Below, piece by piece: positions 1 through 10,833 of a DNA stretch of 35,492 nucleotides (the first letter of the stretch is position 1; each line of letters begins with the position of its first letter). The position numbers were made by a program, and so were the translations under genes. The stretch comes from Anaeromyces robustus (lineage: Eukaryota; Neocallimastigomycota; Neocallimastigomycetes; Neocallimastigales; Neocallimastigaceae): positions 1-35,492 of the forward strand of contig MCFG01000535.1 in assembly GCA_002104895.1 (NCBI GenBank), read 5' to 3'. Under the pieces are notes generated by a model. It was not told the DNA's origin, made no database searches, and worked only from the letters and a program-made list of their open reading frames with translations.

Positions 1-336
1 TATCTATATATCTATATATTTTTAATTTTTTTTTTATTTTTTTTTTATATCATAATTGCAGGTTTTTTCATTATTTTATTAATAAATATTTGTATTAATA
101 GTTAAAAAGTATATGCTTGAGTTCTATGTTATAGTGTTTAATAATTAATAAATAGTTAAAACATATAAATGTTAATAATTTATTTATACTATCTATTATA
201 AAAAGTTAACATTAAATTGTACATTCGAGTATTAAAATTATTTTAAATTGTTACAAAATGTAATTAATAGAAAAAAAAAATTAAAGTTAAATTATATATA
301 TTAATTATTTTTCTGTTTAAGATTTTAAAAATAACT
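1..336. other. AT-rich 3' flank, no gene seen
   Basis: Almost pure A/T with homopolymer T runs and short TATA repeats. No open frame with protein-like composition is visible. It lies downstream of the minus-strand gene ending at 337 and probably holds its 3' UTR and polyadenylation signals. Confidence 0.6.
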
Positions 337-1207
337 TTATAGTTTTCTGCTATTTTTCTTTTGTGCAAGCCTTAAACATAAGCAGAATAATAATAATATA
401 ATTATAATTACAACTATTAATAAGATTATACTTATTATAACAAATTTTCCATTTGAAGATTCTTCTTTAAAAGTTACTGGACTTGTTTTTTTAACACAAA
501 TATAATCGTATTCATGACATTTAACAGAAGCACAATTTACGTCACTTACACAATGTTCATCTAATAAAGAATTACATACATAATAAAATCCTGAAACTTT
601 ACAATGATAAGTAGGTGAAGTTTTATTAATTTGACATATTCCTGAAACACATTTATTTGATAAACATTCGTCATTTGAATTACATTTTGCAGTACTACAA
701 GTATCTAATTTTCCATCATAATCTCTGTCAAATTGCTTACTAGTATTACATGATTTTGCAATAATTTTTTTAGGTTTATTATTTTCATCAAGAGCTTCAT
801 AAGATGTATTTTCATCATCATTTAAAAACATATTATAATTTTTATTTCTATTTAAAGTATAACATTTTGTTTCAGAACAAGCATATTCTGGATAAATACA
901 ATGTAGAGTAGCAATCTCTGAATCTTTAGCACAATCTATTGCATATGGTGGACAATCTGAAATTGTGTTACAAGATTCAACTCTAAAAAAATATAATTAT
1001 TAATTAATTAATTAGAATATTAAAATATTTTTATATTAATGGTAATATATATATATATAATATTTAAATAAAAAATAATTTAACTTACATGTTGAATTGT
1101 TTTATCTTATCAATTGTATATTGACTATAAGTAAAATCAACACTATTATCACAATATACTATATAAAATAATGATAAAACTATGAATAGGATATTTTTAT
1201 TAATCAT
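337..1207 (-). CDS. Cys-rich secreted type I membrane protein, two exons
   Basis: Exon 1 is 1089-1207 (ATG at 1207) and exon 2 is 337-982. The intron, 983-1088, has a GTAAGT donor and a T-run/AG acceptor, and the junction keeps the frame (codon 40 is split). The spliced product is 254 aa. Residues 1-19 are a hydrophobic signal peptide (MINKNILFIVLSLFYIVYC). Residues about 44-200 are Cys-rich, with small clustered pairs such as NDECLSNKCVSGICQ, which suggests several disulfide-bonded modules outside the cell. A strong transmembrane helix follows at about 220-243, then an 11-residue basic tail ending KKNSRKL. The next acceptor AG, two bases downstream, would give an immediate stop, which supports the chosen junction. 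I do not recognise the family. It resembles lineage-specific surface proteins with no known ligand, so function is open: surface receptor or adhesin-like is only an inference. Confidence 0.85.
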
Positions 1208-1589
1208 TTTCTTGTTTTAATTTTTACTTTAAATTTTGAAATTTTACTTTTTAAGGAAAAAAAATTTTTTTTTTATATATATTCTTTTTTTTTTTTTTTT
1301 ATTTTTTCTGTTTATAAATATATATCTTTTATTATTATTTAATATATATTTTAAATATATACATTATAATTATGTATTATGTATAATTTATATCTTGTTT
1401 TTTTTATTTTATTATTTTAAAACTAAATTTCTTTTTCTTTTTAAATATCTTTTATTTCTTATATTTTATATTTTATTTTATTTTATTTTATATATATATT
1501 TTTTATTATATATATATATATTTATATTTTTTAATATCACTTTCAATTTTTATTATATTTTTCTTTTTTACTTTTTTCTTTTCTTTTTC

Positions 1590-1624
<35 letters not shown>

Positions 1625-2588
1625 TTTAGTTCTTAAAAAAAATTTTTTTTATTAATTTCATAGAAAAAAAATTTTTTTTTTTAAATTTTTATTAATTTTT
1701 ATTAAATTATAATAAATAAAGTTTATAAATATATTTTTATTATTAATATAGTCCTTATATACTAATCATCATTAATATTTAAAACTCGTGAAACAAAAGA
1801 AAAAAAATAAAATAAAAAAATTACAAATCAAATTATATTATTAAACATTGAAAAATTAAACTCTACATAAATGTAGTTTAATTACATACATAAATTATTA
1901 TTATATATAATAATATATAAAAGAATATATAGAATTTTATATATTTTTTTATTTTTATTTTATTTTAAGTTAAAATAGGTTGTATAAAAGAAAAAAAAAA
2001 AAAAAAAAAATTTTTAAATAATTATTTTTTATTTTATTAATATTTTCCTTTTACTTTTGATTTAAAGTAAAATGACATTTTATATTATTTTAATTATATT
2101 AATTATCATTTAATATATATAAATGAATATTATTAATTTTTTTTTTTTACTTTAACAAGTTTATATCCATTTATTAATAGAGATATAATGATATAATAAT
2201 ATTATATAAAAATATTTTTTTGTTTGATATTTACGCTATATATATATTATATTTTTTATATTATTTAATATCATATATATATGTTAATATTTTAATGTCT
2301 TTAATTATTATTATTATTTTATTATATATAAAATGTATGGTATTAATTTCATTATTAATTATCAATATATAATTATTATTATTATTTATTATCATTATTA
2401 TTATTATTTGTAATTTAATTAAATTAATTTTTTTTTATTTTAAAATATACAATTTATAATAAAAAAAAAAAATTAAGAAATTAAATTTCAAACAATACAT
2501 TCAAATAATCAAAATTATGATAAACTTTCAAATAATAATAATTATAATAGAATAAAATTTTAAATTAATAATATTATATATTAATTAT
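1208..2588. other. AT-rich intergenic region
   Basis: This is shared space between two minus-strand genes: the promoter side of the Cys-rich gene and the 3' flank of the SNARE gene. It contains T homopolymers (for example about 1590-1613), an A run near 1991-2010 and TATA/ATT repeats. The long plus-strand frame at 1236-1655 is made of Phe, Tyr, Leu, Ile and Lys from T/A tracts and is not credible as a protein. Confidence 0.6.
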
Positions 2589-4224
2589 TTATGAAACAAC
2601 TGCTATTAATAATATTAATCCAATGAGAACAGCAATAAGAATTAAATAACACATTTTTTGTCTAGCTTTTTTCTGATGACGCGTTGCTGTAACAAGTTCT
2701 GAATTAGCATTATCAATGTTTGTAGAAATATCAATTACATTAGATTCTATATTATCTAAAAGATATTGTTGATCATTTACCATTGTTCCAAGATCACGGA
2801 ATATTTCATTTATTTCATTCATTGAACGTTCAATATCTCTTAATTCATTTTCTCTTTCAGTAATTAATGATTCATTGAAATTCATTTCATTTTCAACAAT
2901 TTGAATTTGTAATTGACTTTTTATTATTATTAGGATTGATAATTTTGAAAAAAAAAATTTTTTTTTGTATTTATTTGTAATAATAATGATAATAAAATAA
3001 TAATTATAATAATATTGATATAATAATAATATAATAATAAAATAATAATGATATAGTAATATAATTATAATAATAATATAATAATAAAATAATAATAATA
3101 TAGTAATATAATATAATAATAATATAATAATATAATATAATAATAATATAATAATATAATAATACAATAATAATTATAATAATAATAATTATATAATAAA
3201 AAATAATTAGTTTAAGTTTAATATATTATCAATAAATTATTTAAATATTACTTTTCACTACTAAGTAATGGTTGGTTTTCATTAGGTTCTTCTTCTTCAG
3301 CTCTGTTTATTTAATTTAATAAAAATATTTAATAGAAATAATATATTAATAAAATTGTAATAAAATATTTTTAAAAAAAAATAATATATTAAAATTATAA
3401 GATATATTATATATATTATAGTATAGTATAGTATAGTATAGTATAGTATAGTATAGTATAGTATAGTATAGTATAGTATAGTGTAGTATATATATTATAT
3501 TAATAACAAATATTTCATTTATTAAAATAAAAAATATTTACAATGATTGTTGTTGTTGTTGATATTTTGCACGGTTAACTATTTCTAAATTTTTTTGTGC
3601 TGAAAGTTTTGAGACTTCTTGAAAACGTTTTAATACTGATTCAAAATCTCTTGAAAGTTTTTTATAAATCATATCTTTTTGTTTCTATTTTTGAAAAATT
3701 AATTAATTCAATTTTAATATATATGTATATTTTTATTATCATTTTAATGTTATTAATTTATTTATTATTATATATTAAAAGGAATATTTATATAAAATCA
3801 ACTTATAATTTCATAATTAATTATTAATGTACTTACTGTACTTGCTTCTTCATATTCTGAATAATTTTTTGAATTTAATAATTTTAAATCAGCATTAATA
3901 TCCTTAGTAAGCTGTCTTACTTCATCAGTTAATTTAAGTCTTTTATTTATATATTATTATTGTTGTTATTATTAATTAATAATGTTAATATAAATATTAT
4001 ATATATATATATTTATTTATTTATAAGTAAAGAATTTCAATAATATATTTACTGTTGCTCTCTTATTTTTGGATTTTTAATAGAGTCATTCTGTATCATA
4101 CGTTGTATGGCTGTAATATTATTTGATGCTTTAAATATACTACCAGATATTCTATTATTAATCATAATGAATTCTGAACTATCTATATTATTTAATTTGA
4201 ATTTAAATAAGATTAAATTTAGTA

Positions 4225-4271
<47 letters not shown>

Positions 4272-4394
4272 AAAATACCAATTAATAATTATCTATAAAA
4301 AATTATCGTTACTTTGAGTAGTCATATGGATTGGTGGAACATTATTATTTCCACGGGTAATATTAAAACCTTTCTCAAGATCAGCGAAAGACAT
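2589..4394 (-). CDS. Qa-SNARE (syntaxin, Pep12/syntaxin-7-like), six exons
   Basis: Spliced by eye: exons 4313-4394, 4053-4182, 3837-3939, 3542-3684, 3252-3302 and 2589-2916, joined to an 837 nt CDS (278 aa). Every junction is GT-AG and keeps the frame. The start MSFADLEKGF is typical of fungal endosomal syntaxins. Residues about 28-155 form the helical Habc region, ending in a Gln run. An acidic segment with PLL (EEEEPNENQPLLSSE, about 155-168) follows and could be a dileucine-type sorting signal. The SNARE motif is about 196-255, with the IFRDLGTMVNDQ signature and the ionic-layer glutamine at about Q219, which makes it a Qa type. A C-terminal anchor spans about 259-277. Such proteins form four-helix bundles that fuse vesicles with endosome or vacuole membranes. 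The Pep12/syntaxin-7 assignment rests on motif feel and not on a search. Introns are 113-335 nt and packed with microsatellites. Confidence 0.9.
3417..3490. repeat. TATAG pentanucleotide microsatellite
   Basis: About 14 nearly perfect copies of TATAG, with one A-to-G variant near the 3' end. It lies in the fourth intron of the SNARE gene (3303-3541), so length changes would be tolerated. Confidence 0.95.
4228..4267. repeat. 40-base T homopolymer in a SNARE intron
   Basis: An uninterrupted T run on the plus strand (A on the transcript) inside the first intron of the SNARE gene (4183-4312). The intron still has a GTAACG donor and a TATAG acceptor. The exact length is likely to be sequencing-dependent. 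Confidence 0.9.
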
Positions 4395-5646
4395 TTTTGT
4401 TATTATTTTTTATTTTAATTATATATTATTATTATATTTTTATGACTATATATATTTAATAATTTATTATTTTTTTTTTATTATTTTTGATAAGGATTAT
4501 TTATTTATTTATTTATTTATTAAAAAGTATTTTGTTATTTGACTGTAATATATATTTGATGTTATTATTCAAAAAATCTTAAATTAAAAATTATTATTAA
4601 TTGCTATTATTTCTTTTATTATTGAGGATTTAATTAATTATTTATAACTTTTTCTTTATTTTATTTTATTCTTATATTATTATTATTTTTTTATTATTTT
4701 ATTCTTATTTTTATTTTTATGCTTAATCTTATTTTTATGAAAACGTGATTTATAAAATAATTGATAATATATATATTTTTATTTTTATTATTCAAGCTAA
4801 TAGGTAATGAAAATATTATTTCACTATATAATAATAATAAAAAAAATAATAAAAAGTTAATTTTATCATAAAGTTATAATATATAGAAATTGTTTTATTT
4901 TAATTAACACTTTATATTTTATTATTAATATAAATTATATGTAATATAATATAATAATAATAATAAAAAATAAAAAAATTACTTACATTTTTAAATGAAT
5001 ATTTAAATATCAAAATAAAAATATAAAATAATATTTACTCTTTTCTTTAATTATATATTAAAATTTTATTACTATATAGTATATTTTTTTTATATATTAT
5101 ATTTACTGAGAAAAAAATTAATAAATTAGTTTAATTATTAAGCAAATACAAATATGTCAAATCAAATTTTAAATTAAAATATTACTTTTTAAATTATCAT
5201 TTTATTAGCAATTAATAGATTTTGGTATAACTGTTACTCCTATTTATTTATATTATATTTCGTTTTATTTTTTTTTTTTTTTTTTTTTTAAACCCTAATA
5301 TATATAAATAAAACAATTTTGTCTCTATATGTATATCTGATAATGTATTTTTTTCATTATGTATTTATTAACAAATAATATTTGAGTATATTAGTTAATA
5401 ATAGAAAAAATTATTACTATTGATAATAAATATTATATATATTAATATAATTAATATAATTAATATAATTAATATAATAAACTTTTATTTATTATTTTAA
5501 AATATAATTAAATAATAAATAAATAATAAATAAATAAATTAAATAAATAATAAATAAAATTAAATAAATAAATAAATAAAATTAAATAAATAAATAAATT
5601 AAATAAATAAATAAATAAAATTAAATAAATAAATAAATTAAATAAA

Positions 5647-5690
<44 letters not shown>

Positions 5691-6589
5691 AAAAAAACAA
5701 TAATTTTATCAATTATTGTTTTTTAATAGTATTTGCATAGAATTAATTAATAAATATTTTAATTTCTTTTTTATCCATTTTTATAACCTAAATTATATAT
5801 ATAATTATATATATATATAATTAAGTAGTTGTTTTTATATAATATTTCAAATGTTACTATATAAAATAATTATATATAAACTTTCTTATAACTTTTTCAA
5901 TGTTAGTTAATTAAAAAAGATATTATATAAATATATTTTAATATATTTATTATTTTTTTTATAATGTTTTTAATTTTTTTATTTACTATATTAAATAATA
6001 ATATAATGAGAAGCAAATATTATTTAAAATTTTCAATAATATAATAGCTAATATACACAATAACGATAAATATATTAAAGCCCTATAATAAATAGAGTTT
6101 GTTGATTTTTTTTTTCCTAATTAACTTATTTCTTTTATTATAATTAATTACAATAATAATATATAATATTTAAATAAGTAATTATGTGTCAATATTAATA
6201 AAGATGTTCATATTAAATAGTATAAATTTTATTATTATTAAAACTTTTTAGATTCAACAACCATATTTTATTATTATAATTATTTAAATACTATTATTAA
6301 TTTAATAATAATAATAATAATAAATAATAAATAATAATAAATAATAAAAATTCTTTCAATTAATAAATAATTTTCTATGTTGTTTTGTGTAATGTTAAAC
6401 AATATTTATAATTAATTAATACGAGATTTCAATTTTAAATCCACATTTTTAATATTGTGTTATTGAAAATATTTATATATTATTTTTAATAAAAATATTA
6501 ATGATAATTGTATATATATAAAAGGTATTATTAATTAATAAGTACAAAATAATAACAATAATATTTTATTAATATGTTTGTGTCTTTAT
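4395..6589. other. AT-rich intergenic region with microsatellites
   Basis: No gene seen. It should contain the SNARE promoter just beyond 4394. Features include TTTA repeats near 4500, a T run at about 5271-5290, imperfect AAAT/AAATT repeats at about 5505-5695 and AAT repeats near 6305-6350. A TTTTGTGTAATGTT motif at 6383-6396, about 200 bases before the CotH pseudogene, recurs upstream of the CotH gene. Confidence 0.6.
5505..5697. repeat. AAAT/AAATT imperfect microsatellite
   Basis: About 190 bases of alternating AAAT and AAATT units, with a cleaner run of AAAT at the right end followed by a short A run. Confidence 0.9.
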
Positions 6590-8395
6590 AATATAGAACA
6601 AAGAAAAGAACTTTTTGAAAAAATGGATAGTGAAGTTTCCATTTTTAAAATTTATTTACCTGAAGAGTATTTAGCTTAATTAAAAAGAGTTAATCTTTAA
6701 AAACTGATGATGATAATAATGATACTATTATTAATCTTCTTGATTATGAAGTAGATAGTTATTTCGAATATTTAGAAAAGCTTAATGATAATTTAATTGA
6801 TATTAAATGGGATATTGAAAAAAATATTATTTCATTTAAAAATTTACTTTCTCAAAAAAGAATATTCCAATTTAAATACTCAAGAGTTTCCAATTTTTTA
6901 AAAAAAAAATTAGTAATAAAAGATATTCGAACTTTAATGAGGAAGAATTCATAAAAAGAATTTAATTTTGAACCAATGAATTATATTTAATTAAGAAGAT
7001 TATACTTTTCTTGAATTAGTTTATGATTATAATGATCTTAATATCATAGGTTTATCAAAGTAATCTTAAATTTAATCTATTAAATGGTTTAACTACTCTC
7101 GGAAACTATGATTCAATGAAAATCAGAAATATAGTTGAAGATAATTATTTTAAAAATTTATTTATATAATTGCAAATTTGTTTTTTTAATAGAAAATGGA
7201 AAGTTTTACTTTGATAATGAATTATATGAAAAATTTAAAAAGATATTTTATTTATTATATCATTTTTAACATATATTCAGGTGAATTTACCTATGAAAAA
7301 TAATTATAATTTCAGTGTAGAATACTATTCGTATTTTACTCCTTTTTAAATGGTAAAATAATATATAACAAAAAAGTAGCAGATGAATTAAAGATAGTGT
7401 GGTATCCACTAACCTTTTCCTTGGGTAATCGTCATCATTTCTAGTAAAATATTGAAGAAAATAAATTCAAACCTTGAAATTTTTGAATCTTAAAATTTCA
7501 TTGAATTAGACCTATTATTTAATTTTGAAGAAAATTTACCAGAATTAAATGTATCTGATAAGGGTATTTCAGAAATCAATATTATTGAAATAATGTAAGA
7601 TTTCCAATATGATAAAAAAAAAAATATAAAAATTAATATTTTAATTTTGATAATAAAAATTTTGAATTCTGGGTATATCAAAATAATAAAGATTTTAATT
7701 TTTTAAATATTTATAAAACCCTTACTAAGAATACTATATTTTGAATATAAAGAAGAAGAAATTGAATTAATTCATCAAAATTATATCAATTTAAATTTGA
7801 ATATTCAGATAATGTGAATAATTATTATTATTAATATGTATGAGTATAATTAATTTAAAAATATTTCCCATGAAATCACTGAAATTCTTAATAATTTAAA
7901 ATAAAATATATTTTTAAAGAATTATGTTCAACTATTCATTTTGAAGAAATATTAAATATTTCAATTGATGGTTACTCTGAAACTAATATTGATAAAATCA
8001 TTAAAGGATTTCAATTAATGGGGAAATTTTATTTTATATGTTTAATAAATTATTATTATTAATTATTAAAAAAAAAATAAAAAAAACATCAGATAAAAAT
8101 GGAAGGCTTAATATATATTTATAGGACTTGTCTACTACAGACGAATGAAAAGCTAATTCTGAATATACTATAGTAAAATCATATCTTCATTATTCATTTG
8201 GATTTAAATACTAGATATTAGTAAGATATAAATATATATGTAGAACTTATAAAATGGAATATAATCCAATTTATATGGATAATTATTATAAATATTCAAT
8301 TAATAAGGTTGTAGAATATGAAGGATATATATTTCATTATCAATCAATATATTAATATATTGAAGAATATGAAGAACAATTAAGAAAAAAGTAAA
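6590..8395 (+). pseudogene. Decayed CotH-family gene (repeat domain and C-terminus)
   Basis: Aligns by eye with the gene at 25678-29912. It begins with the segment encoding QRKELFEKMDSE (compare QRAELFEKMDNE) and runs through pieces of repeats 1, 2, 4 and 5 of the N-terminal domain. It reaches a junction near 8020 resembling the exon-1 donor (AATGGG), then an intron remnant, and resumes near 8125 in the last part of exon 2 (compare 29650-29912), ending at an EQLRKK-like tail. The CotH kinase core of exon 2 is deleted. All frames are broken by many stops and small indels, and several CAA codons have become TAA. It is the most diverged of the full-span copies, so probably the oldest. No intact product is possible. 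Confidence 0.85.
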
Positions 8396-9129
8396 TACTT
8401 TTTACTTTCTATAAAATAAAAAAAAATTTATATGATTTATATATGATTAAATAGACATAAATAATAAAATTAATAAAAATAAATAAATAAAAATAGTAGT
8501 ATAAATAAACAAATAAGTAAATAAATAAATAAATAAATAAATAATTTTTTTTTAAAGCACACAATTCATACATCATCTTTACTTTAAATATTAATATATG
8601 TGAATCATAAAAAAGCACATAATAAAAAAAAAGTGATACCAATTAAAAAAAAACAGATAAACATTATAGATAATAATAATGAATAATGCTGGAGGGTATA
8701 AAGTAGTATAGTAAAATATAAAAACAATAAATCTATATTAACCCTTAATTCTACATATAGAATTAAAGTAAAATTGATCTATCCTATTCCACTTGGGTCG
8801 GTAATAGGATAGGCATTTGCCCCAAATAAATAAACAAAAATAGTAGTATAAATAATAAATAAATAATATATAAATAAATAAATAAATAAAAATAAAAAAT
8901 AAAACAAATAAGAAATAAATAGAATAATTATTAATTTTATTTAATTAACAAAAAAAAAAATAAAAGATTATGTATGTTATTATTATATGAATTATTAGAT
9001 TTTTTTTCATATGAAAAGTTTTTATTTATTTATAATTTGTTGTTTTATTTTATATAACGTGTAGTAGAAACAAAATAAATAAATAAATATTTTTTATCAT
9101 TAATATTTATTTTTATTATAATATTTTTT
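8396..9129. other. AT-rich intergenic region with a hairpin island
   Basis: No gene. The minus-strand frame at 8409-8642 is built on AAAT repeats (Ile, Phe, Leu, Tyr) and is not credible. The only complex sequence is an island at about 8745-8825, annotated separately. Confidence 0.6.
8777..8810. other. Perfect 10-bp hairpin in a GC-richer island
   Basis: The arms CTATCCTATT and AATAGGATAG are perfect inverted repeats around a 14-base loop containing TTGGGTCGGT, followed by GCATTTGCCCC. The island stands out from flanking AAAT repeats. No open frame crosses it. It could be the end of a decayed mobile element or a structured RNA remnant; nothing here decides which. Confidence 0.6.
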
Positions 9130-9360
9130 TTAAATTTTATGGATTTATCATATGAACACAGTGAAAATTATGAATACATTGAAATTTGATTCGTTATTTT
9201 ACTATTATGGCGTTAAAGTCCATAGTATAATTATACATTTAGACCCCATACTTTTATTAAAAATGAATCCAATAAGTAAACTTCAAGAATGTAGAATATA
9301 GGTTTAAGGTAACACCTTGACTACCAGAGTAGAAACTGGTGATTGATAATAATAATAATA
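9130..9360 (+). mobile_element. Possible retroposon 3' end (hairpins plus ATA tail)
   Basis: A mixed-composition island ends in two small stem-loops (AAGGT/ACCTT and ACCAG/CTGGT) directly followed by a short TAA microsatellite at about 9345-9361. Stem-loops plus a simple-repeat tail are typical of the 3' end of LINEs or SINEs. No RT or tRNA-like head is visible here, and no target duplication was found. Only weak support. Confidence 0.3.
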
Positions 9361-10024
9361 ATTTTTTTTTCTCTTTTTAATATTTAATAATGTTTATTAT
9401 TTATTTTATATATTATAAAAATCATTTTATATAAATTATATTAAATGTATTATAAAATTGAATTATATTCAATAATAAACTTTATTAAATAATAAATTTA
9501 TATTTATTTTTTTTATGGTCAAATTATATATATACTTATATTTTGTGTAATGTTTGAAATTAAATAATCCGCAGTTATTAATCCATTGTTATATTTCAAT
9601 TACGGATTATACAGAATATATTACTTAAATTAAATTTAAATTAAAATAATTTTTGATATATCTTATATAAATTTTATATATAATAAATAAATAATTAAAT
9701 AAATAAATAAACAAAATGCAATAAAACATATAATATATAATATTATATTATAAGTTGTATAACTTTAATATTATATTATATTTAATAATAAATAAATATT
9801 ATAATTAATTTCACTTTATTATTATTTATTAATATATTAATATATTTATTATATCCTATATTAACTTCATTATTATATCATTTTAGAAAGGAGTTGAAAA
9901 AATTTTAACCTATATTTTACTACTATTTATATAAAAGTTCTCCCAAAATGTTAATAAGAAATACCATATAACATTTATTAAATATGAATTTATGACCCAA
10001 AAATAAAAAAATGATTTATGACCC

Positions 10025-10067
<43 letters not shown>

Positions 10068-10833
10068 TAATAAGAAAATCCAAAAGTTAAATATCATATC
10101 ATATCATATATTATATTAAATATTATGAAAAAATATTTATTAAATAAAAGATAACTTATTTTAATATAATAAAAACAATAAAAAATAAAATTTGGTCAAA
10201 TGTATTTTTTTTTATTGATTTTAATTGTTTATTAAAATATTAATAAACAATTTTAAATAAATATTATTTTTTTGTAATCATAAAAAAAAAATTTAAACAA
10301 AACAAAAATAAAAAAAAAAAAAATAAAATAAAAAAATAAACAAACAAAAAATATAATTATTTATTATCAATTTATCAATTATTTTTACACTTTTTAATAT
10401 TTATTTATTTTTTTTTATTTCTTTTTTTATTTTTATACTAATATGATTAAATATATTTTTATTTAATGTTTATTATCACATATTATTATTTTTAATTTAT
10501 ATAAACAAAAATACACAATAAAAATCATTATTTTTTTAATATATACTTTAATCAAAAAAACGTAAAATCAAAAACTATTTTTTATCAAATATTTTTACAA
10601 TTTTTTTTTATTTTTTTATTTTACTTTTTTTTTTTTTGTTTTTTTCTTTATTTTTACTTCTTTGCTTTATTTTTATTTTTCTTGTTATTTAGTTATTTTT
10701 ATTTTATTTTACTTTAATTTTTTGTATATAATCTTTATTTTATTATTTTATTTTTTTTTTTACTTTTTACATTTTGATACATTTTATTTTTTTTTATAAT
10801 AATATTTTATTTCTGAAAACTATATTATTATAT
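9361..10833. other. AT-rich intergenic region
   Basis: No gene. It holds another TTTTGTGTAATGTT match at 9541-9554, a short direct repeat (TTTATGACCCAAAA) at about 9989-10031 and an A run at about 10029-10061. T-rich DNA then runs up to the stop of the esterase, where its 3' UTR must lie. Confidence 0.55.

Noticed and set aside
1236-1655. 139-codon plus-strand frame
   Set aside because: Made of Phe, Tyr, Leu, Ile and Lys from T/A tracts, with no domain signature and no coding-like composition.
8409-8642. 77-codon minus-strand frame
   Set aside because: Driven by an AAAT microsatellite and spacer DNA; no conservation or signal.
9745-9785. Third SNARE exon-2 fragment
   Set aside because: A 28-base identity with 17260-17288 (ATTATAAGTTGTATAACTTT and on), but flanks do not align and the sequence is low in complexity; not enough to call.
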